DNA of 10,844 nt from an uncultured Alphaproteobacteria bacterium (GTDB taxonomy: Bacteria > Pseudomonadota > Alphaproteobacteria > Caulobacterales > Caulobacteraceae): assembly GCA_903928755.1 (NCBI GenBank), contig CAIYSH010000191.1:1-10844 (forward strand), in the 5' to 3' direction. The first letter of the stretch is position 1, and each line of letters begins with the position of its first letter. Of the stretch, positions 7,568-10,844 are shown piece by piece. The translations under genes were made by a program, and so were the position numbers. The notes below the pieces were generated by a model that was given only the letters and a program-made list of their open reading frames with translations, ran no database searches and was not told the DNA's origin.

Positions 7568-7721
7568 GATCTCTGACCAGGTACCCGGAAAGCCACCATT
7601 CCTGCACCCAGTCCCCCAAGTGGATGCAGTCCTGCCCCACCGAACGGGGGCCATGGCATAGGCTGAGGAACAGGCAAAAACAGGTCCAGGGCGGCAGGAC
7701 CGACCTATCTGGCCTGCCTCC

Positions 7722-7735
7722 CGGCAAATTCCGCC
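7722..7735 (+). promoter_or_regulatory. ftr1-like enhancer element (candidate FlbD site)
   Basis: CGGCAAATTCCGCC is an imperfect inverted repeat that agrees at 12 of 14 positions with the element at 7442-7455. It lies at about -120 to -107 from the predicted fliK start, the usual enhancer distance for a sigma-54 promoter, with the IHF-like site between. By analogy with the C. crescentus hook operon it would bind the NtrC-type activator FlbD. The motif and its position are seen; the identity of the binding protein is inferred. Confidence 0.55.
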
Positions 7736-7771
7736 ATGGCCAGGTCACAGTCGATACAACCGCTGAAATTC

Positions 7772-7784
7772 CATAATTTTGATA
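7772..7784 (-). promoter_or_regulatory. IHF-binding site upstream of the fliK promoter
   Basis: On the minus strand TATCAA-AATT-ATG fits the IHF consensus WATCAA-N4-TTR at 12 of 13 positions. It is centred about 64 bases before the predicted fliK start, inside the only strongly AT-rich stretch of the intergenic region. Position between the sigma-54 promoter and the proposed enhancer is classic for IHF-bent sigma-54 promoters, including the flagellar ones of Caulobacter. Confidence 0.65.
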
Positions 7785-7815
7785 TTTTTCAGCTACTTAC
7801 AAGATTTTCCGAACT

Positions 7816-7830
7816 TGGCGCGGACGTTGC
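7816..7830 (+). promoter_or_regulatory. Sigma-54 (RpoN) promoter for fliK-flgD
   Basis: TGGCGCG-GACG-TTGC matches the sigma-54 consensus TGGCACG-N4-TTGC with a single mismatch, and the -24 GG (7817-7818) and -12 GC (7829-7830) have exact spacing. The predicted start is about 7842, giving a 61-base leader to the fliK ATG. An AT-rich IHF-like site lies 31 bases upstream, as expected for a promoter needing DNA bending to reach an enhancer-bound activator. Confidence 0.85.
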
Positions 7831-7902
7831 GAGGGTTTGAGGGAAGTTCGGGCGCACTCCGCCTCCGACATCACAGGGCCCGGCCGCAAGGACGGGATTT
7901 GA

Positions 7903-10197
7903 ATGACCGCCGGCCTCGCCACCGCCGCATTGCCGATCATGACGCAGGGTTCCCTGCCGTCTGCGGCGATCGGCATGTCGCCTCCGTCTGACGCGACGAT
8001 GGGAGAAGGCTTTGGTGCGCACCTGGCAAGGGCGATCGGAGCCGACGCGATAGTCAAGAGCCCTGACTCAAGGTCAGCGCAGAACCTGTCCGAAGCCAAA
8101 GCCATTGCAGCGCAGGTGCCGGATGCCCAGGCTGTTGAAACCCTGATTGAACCCTCCGTTCGCCACTCAGGGCTTGACCTCTCCGATGCCTTTTTGGCCA
8201 GGCCCGACGTCAATGTGGCAAAAGAAGATCCCGCAGGACTGATCCTCCCGTCTTCGGGGACAGATGCCGCAACCGGGGCTCTGACCCAGGCGGCAACCCT
8301 CCTGGCCTTACAGGTTCAGGCAGAGGCCCAGGTAAGACTCAGCTCCAACGCCATTACCCTTCCACCCGCCTCCGATGACCTTACCCAGACGGCGCATACG
8401 TCCGATGCAAGAACACCAGGTCAGTCCGGACCCCGCCTCCCGGGGCAAGGCGTATTCTCCCGGCACTTGAAGGCCGGGGTCGGGACTGCACAGCCAATCC
8501 TGGCATCCAGACAGGATCTGACGGCTGACCCCGGCGTTTCCGGGCACGACCTGGCGGTCCCCCCCCCGCCCCAGGCAGAAAACGGTTTTCAGCCACCGCC
8601 AGGTTTGCCGCATACAGCTGACAAACCCCTGACCAAGGTTGAGGCCTTTGCCACGGACAATCCGCGGACCACGGCCCCGGCTCAGACTGAGCCTGACGAT
8701 TCAGCACAGGCCGGTCTGGCACAAGCTCAGCAAATGGGCTCAGCGCTGGAGAAACTTTCAGCCAGGGATACGGTATCCCGGCAAGCTTCGGCACCGACGC
8801 CAGACGCAAGGCCCATATCGAGGTCTGGTATGGCTCCGGCCTCCGGCCTCCGGCAGGCCAGCCCTGAGGATAGTCCCGCCAAGCTGGCCCCCCCAGCCAA
8901 GCCATCCCGCCATGATCGTCCGGAACAGGGCTCCACGGCCAAATCGGACCTGCCAATCCCGTCTGTCCTTCCGACATCATCTGTGTCCAGGGCTCCTGCT
9001 ACGTCAATCCGTGGGGCAGAAGCACCGTCGGGCACTGTCGGGCTGCAAGGCCCGAGGACTGAGATGATGGAGGTCGCCGAGGCTCAGCCTGATCTGGCGG
9101 CTCAGGCTCAGGCTCAGGATACCCAGGGTCAGCTCGAACCGGCAAGGTTCAGCCTGCCCTTGCAGGACCTGACCGAAGTGGTCCGCGACAGGCCAGTCCG
9201 GTCAGATGAGGGCCAGAGTGCCACAGTGATCGGGGCCGGGGCGCCTGTAGTGCCTCAGGCGCAAGACGCCCGGGCAAAGGACGCACAGGTTCAGCTCGAA
9301 TCGGCAAGGTTCAGCCCTCCCCTGCAGGACCTGACCGAAGTGGTCCTCGACAGGCCAGTCCGGTCAGATGAGGGCCAGAGTGCCACAGTGGTCAATGCCG
9401 GGATTACTGAAGCCGCAATGGCCGCCCAGACCCCTGGTCGCCCCGCGGCGACATTGACGGACCCAAAGCCCGTCAAAACGGACATGGCATCGCTTTCCGT
9501 CCCGGTCACGGGAAGTCAGGTGCAGCACGCTTCAACCAGCGGAAAATCCGGCGGCGCGGGGTCGGACGGGGACAGGACTGAGGGCGGGTCTGACACGGCT
9601 TCGTCTCTGGCCGGGCTTGACGGGGTGACTGGCGATACCCTTGCTACGGCAGGCGATAGGCCCGTGACCGACCTCCAGCAGCCTCTGGTATCTGCCCCGG
9701 TCCACGTGGCACCGCAGACCCTGCAGACGGCCGCAGCGGCACTGACTTCAAGCCTCCGCACTGTGACCCATCTGGCCGCCCAGATCGTCGGGAAATTCGA
9801 TGCGGGCACCACACGTTTTGACGTCGAACTCCACCCGCTCGACCTCGGCCGGGTTGATGTACGACTGGAAGTTGGTTCGGACGGCCAGATCACGGCCGCC
9901 ATGTCCTTCGACAACCCGCAGGCTGCATCTGAAATGCGGGCCCGCTCCGCTGACCTGCATAAGGCGCTGGAAACGGCTGGCTTCAATCTGAGCGGCGGGA
10001 TTTCCTTCGATGTGGCAGGCGATCGTGGGCAGGGCGGATCACGTAATTCCAGTTCCGAGCCTGGCTTCGCACAACGCAGCCGCGCCCTCGAATTGGCCAC
10101 CAGCGCAGCTGCCGACCTTGCAGACGCCGCCGCCGCCAGCACGCGCATCAGCGCCTATGGCACCCGACCCGCCCGTGGCGTGGACATCAGGATCTAG
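7903..10197 (+). CDS. fliK: Flagellar hook-length control protein FliK, enlarged (764 aa)
   Basis: FliK is secreted while the hook grows and, at the right length, switches the export gate from hook proteins to filament proteins. The recognisable part is the C-terminal Flg_hook domain (PF02120-like, about residues 620-710), with the core PLDLGRVDVRL at 645-655, a QITAAMSF strand and ETAGFNLSGGISFDV. The remaining 600 residues are low-complexity, rich in Pro, Ala, Gln, Thr and Ser, and probably unstructured, as expected for a molecular ruler. Total length is well above the roughly 400 aa of enterobacterial FliK. The middle contains a duplicated segment (residues 410-442 and 464-496), AQ repeats, a C9 run and a 7-bp tandem repeat. 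AAGGA (7888-7892) precedes the ATG by 10 bases. It is first in an operon with flgD, 2 bp downstream. The long divergent N-terminal part has no other assignable domain. Confidence 0.92.
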   Translation: MTAGLATAALPIMTQGSLPSAAIGMSPPSDATMGEGFGAHLARAIGADAIVKSPDSRSAQNLSEAKAIAAQVPDAQAVETLIEPSVRHSGLDLSDAFLARPDVNVAKEDPAGLILPSSGTDAATGALTQAATLLALQVQAEAQVRLSSNAITLPPASDDLTQTAHTSDARTPGQSGPRLPGQGVFSRHLKAGVGTAQPILASRQDLTADPGVSGHDLAVPPPPQAENGFQPPPGLPHTADKPLTKVEAFATDNPRTTAPAQTEPDDSAQAGLAQAQQMGSALEKLSARDTVSRQASAPTPDARPISRSGMAPASGLRQASPEDSPAKLAPPAKPSRHDRPEQGSTAKSDLPIPSVLPTSSVSRAPATSIRGAEAPSGTVGLQGPRTEMMEVAEAQPDLAAQAQAQDTQGQLEPARFSLPLQDLTEVVRDRPVRSDEGQSATVIGAGAPVVPQAQDARAKDAQVQLESARFSPPLQDLTEVVLDRPVRSDEGQSATVVNAGITEAAMAAQTPGRPAATLTDPKPVKTDMASLSVPVTGSQVQHASTSGKSGGAGSDGDRTEGGSDTASSLAGLDGVTGDTLATAGDRPVTDLQQPLVSAPVHVAPQTLQTAAAALTSSLRTVTHLAAQIVGKFDAGTTRFDVELHPLDLGRVDVRLEVGSDGQITAAMSFDNPQAASEMRARSADLHKALETAGFNLSGGISFDVAGDRGQGGSRNSSSEPGFAQRSRALELATSAAADLADAAAASTRISAYGTRPARGVDIRI
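8559..8567 (+). repeat. C9 homopolymer run inside fliK
   Basis: Nine consecutive C residues encode part of a V-P-P-P-P stretch (residues 219-223). It is the longest single-base run I noticed in the window. A one-base gain or loss would shift the frame about 540 codons before the functional C-terminal domain. Slippage is possible in principle but not shown. Confidence 0.9.
8834..8854 (+). repeat. Three perfect tandem copies of the 7-bp unit CTCCGGC in fliK
   Basis: The unit CTCCGGC occurs three times head to tail, covering about residues 311-318. Because 7 is not a multiple of 3, a change by one copy would frameshift fliK. Three copies is few for an active slipping repeat. Confidence 0.9.
9099..9116 (+). 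repeat. GGCTCA hexamer repeated three times in fliK
   Basis: Three perfect tandem GGCTCA units encode alternating Ala-Gln, with another isolated copy at about 9081-9086. The unit keeps frame, so copy changes would only lengthen or shorten the AQ stretch of the ruler region. Confidence 0.85.
9129..9228 (+). repeat. Internal direct repeat of fliK, copy 1 (100 bp)
   Basis: This segment matches 9291-9390 at 95 of 100 positions and encodes the protein repeat beginning QLEPARF and ending QSATV (residues 410-442). The offset is 162 bp, or 54 codons, so frame is kept. Confidence 0.95.
9291..9390 (+). repeat. Internal direct repeat of fliK, copy 2 (100 bp)
   Basis: Second copy, encoding residues 464-496 (QLESARF...QSATV). 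Of the five differences from copy 1, at least three change an amino acid (such as P to S, L to P, R to L). The 62 bp between copies is not clearly duplicated. The high DNA identity points to a recent duplication or ongoing gene conversion. Confidence 0.95.
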
Positions 10198-10199
10198 TC

Positions 10200-10844
10200 A
10201 TGCCGACAACAACAGCAGCTTCCACGACGCCCGTCGCCACAGCGACCGACACCGGCACCATCGGCAAGGCCCGCCTGGCATCGAGCTTCGATACCTTCCT
10301 CAAGCTCCTGACCTCGCAATTGAAGAATCAGGACCCCCTCTCGCCGCTGGATTCCAATCAGTTCACCCAGCAGCTGGTTCAGATGACCGGTGTCGAGCAG
10401 CAAATTTTCTCCAATGACCTGCTCAAGCAGCTGGTCTCAAATTCAGGCTCAACCGTCACCCAGGCGGTTTCCGTGATCGGCAAGGACGTCCAGGCCTCCG
10501 TGGACACCGCAGGCCTGGTGGGCGGCAAGGCGAGCTGGAACTACAAGCTTGATCGCGCCGCCACGGACGTGAAACTCGAAATCATCGACTCGAACGGCAA
10601 GGTTGTTCATGCCGAAGCCGCCTCGGACAGTGCCGCTGGCGACCATGCCATGACCTGGAACGGCAAGAACCTCTCGGGTGCCCAACTGCCCGACGGCGGG
10701 ACCTATACCCTCAGAGTAACCGCCGTCGACGCCGCAAATGCTGCCGTGGCCTCGACCATATCCATCAATGGCCGGGTCACGGCCGTGGAACAATCCAACG
10801 GCACCATACTGCTCAGCGTCGGCGGGGCAAAAATCCCCTTCAAC
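10200..10844 (+). CDS. flgD: Flagellar hook-capping protein FlgD, 3' end off the window
   Basis: FlgD forms the temporary cap on the growing hook that guides FlgE subunits into place. The first 215 residues are present without a stop; relatives are about 220-230 aa, so little is missing. The N-terminal capping domain is distinctive: FLKLLTSQLKNQDPLSPLDS at 33-52 followed by FTQQLVQMTGVEQQ at 55-68. Then come the tudor/Ig-like domains, with VSVIGKDVQA at 90-99 and the FlgD Ig-like motif WNGKNLSGAQLPDGGTYTL at 153-171. The first 25 residues are Thr/Ala-rich and probably disordered. ATG 10200 lies two bases after the fliK stop, with AGGA (10189-10192) 7 bases before it inside the fliK end, indicating translational coupling. 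It should be transcribed with fliK from the sigma-54 promoter at 7816. The hook gene flgE is the expected next gene, but that lies outside the window. Confidence 0.95.
   Translation, partial: MPTTTAASTTPVATATDTGTIGKARLASSFDTFLKLLTSQLKNQDPLSPLDSNQFTQQLVQMTGVEQQIFSNDLLKQLVSNSGSTVTQAVSVIGKDVQASVDTAGLVGGKASWNYKLDRAATDVKLEIIDSNGKVVHAEAASDSAAGDHAMTWNGKNLSGAQLPDGGTYTLRVTAVDAANAAVASTISINGRVTAVEQSNGTILLSVGGAKIPFN

Larger units (their letters stand above)
7406..7902. other. 497-bp divergent regulatory region between flgK and fliK
   Basis: I see no credible gene here. A minus-strand open frame starting at 7748 has no family resemblance and runs out of frame into flgK. The region holds two sigma-54 promoters pointing outward, with predicted starts at 7541 and 7842. 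It also holds an IHF-like site in an AT-rich island (about 7765-7810), three inverted-repeat motifs of the form CGGCRA-N4-YGC, and the ribosome sites of both genes (GGAGG 7418-7414 for flgK, AAGGA 7888-7892 for fliK). The layout matches what is known for the divergent flaN and flbG (hook operon) units of Caulobacter crescentus, where sigma-54, IHF and the activator FlbD acting at ftr elements control both directions. Confidence 0.8.

Noticed and set aside
7635..7650. CCCC-ACCGAAC-GGGG as a terminator hairpin
   Set aside because: The stem is only four pairs, no T-run follows on either strand, and it lies between outward-facing promoters.
7326..7748. Minus-strand open frame of 140 codons across the flgK start and intergenic region
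   Set aside because: It resembles no family I know, overlaps flgK out of frame, and runs through the sigma-54 promoter and ftr-like sites.

Overview
This GC-rich window is bacterial chromosome from an alphaproteobacterium, most likely a member of the Caulobacterales (Caulobacter, Brevundimonas, Phenylobacterium or Asticcacaulis type). That placement is inferred from protein style and from one regulatory region (7406-7902), whose layout matches the divergent flaN/flbG (hook operon) control region known from Caulobacter crescentus. I see no mobile element, CRISPR array, tRNA or rRNA gene.

Left part, 1-2433, minus strand: a probable three-gene operon. It encodes a thiolase of the acetyl-CoA acetyltransferase type (2433-1246), a small YjdJ-like GNAT protein (1193-897) and an Mrp/ApbC Fe-S cluster carrier ATPase (872 to beyond position 1, C-terminus missing). 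Gaps are 52 and 24 bp.

Middle, 2434-4324: a SOUL-family heme-binding-type protein on the plus strand (2527-3165) diverges from the thiolase gene. It converges on mnmA, a tRNA 2-thiouridylase on the minus strand (4324-3152), and the two coding ends overlap by 14 bp. mnmA starts only 34 bp after flgL on the same strand, so it may receive flagellar transcription.

Right part, 4359-10844: a flagellar locus of late hook-stage genes. On the minus strand flgK (hook-filament junction protein 1) and flgL (junction protein 2) form an operon. On the plus strand an unusually long fliK (hook-length control, 764 aa) and flgD (hook cap, cut by the window end) form another, which probably continues into the hook gene. 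The 497-bp space between them holds two divergent sigma-54 promoters with correct -24/-12 spacing, a near-perfect IHF site upstream of the fliK promoter, and three copies of an inverted-repeat motif (CGGCRA-N4-YGC). One copy lies about 110 bp upstream of the fliK start; two lie about 90-120 bp downstream of the flgK start. This suggests shared FlbD/ftr-type control of hook and junction proteins, so hook building and hook-filament joining would be switched on together.

No clearly new biological system is present. The most rewarding points are the conserved sigma-54/IHF/ftr-like architecture, the repeat-rich enlarged fliK (a 162-bp-period duplication, a C9 run and a 7-bp tandem repeat), and the coupling of mnmA to flgKL.
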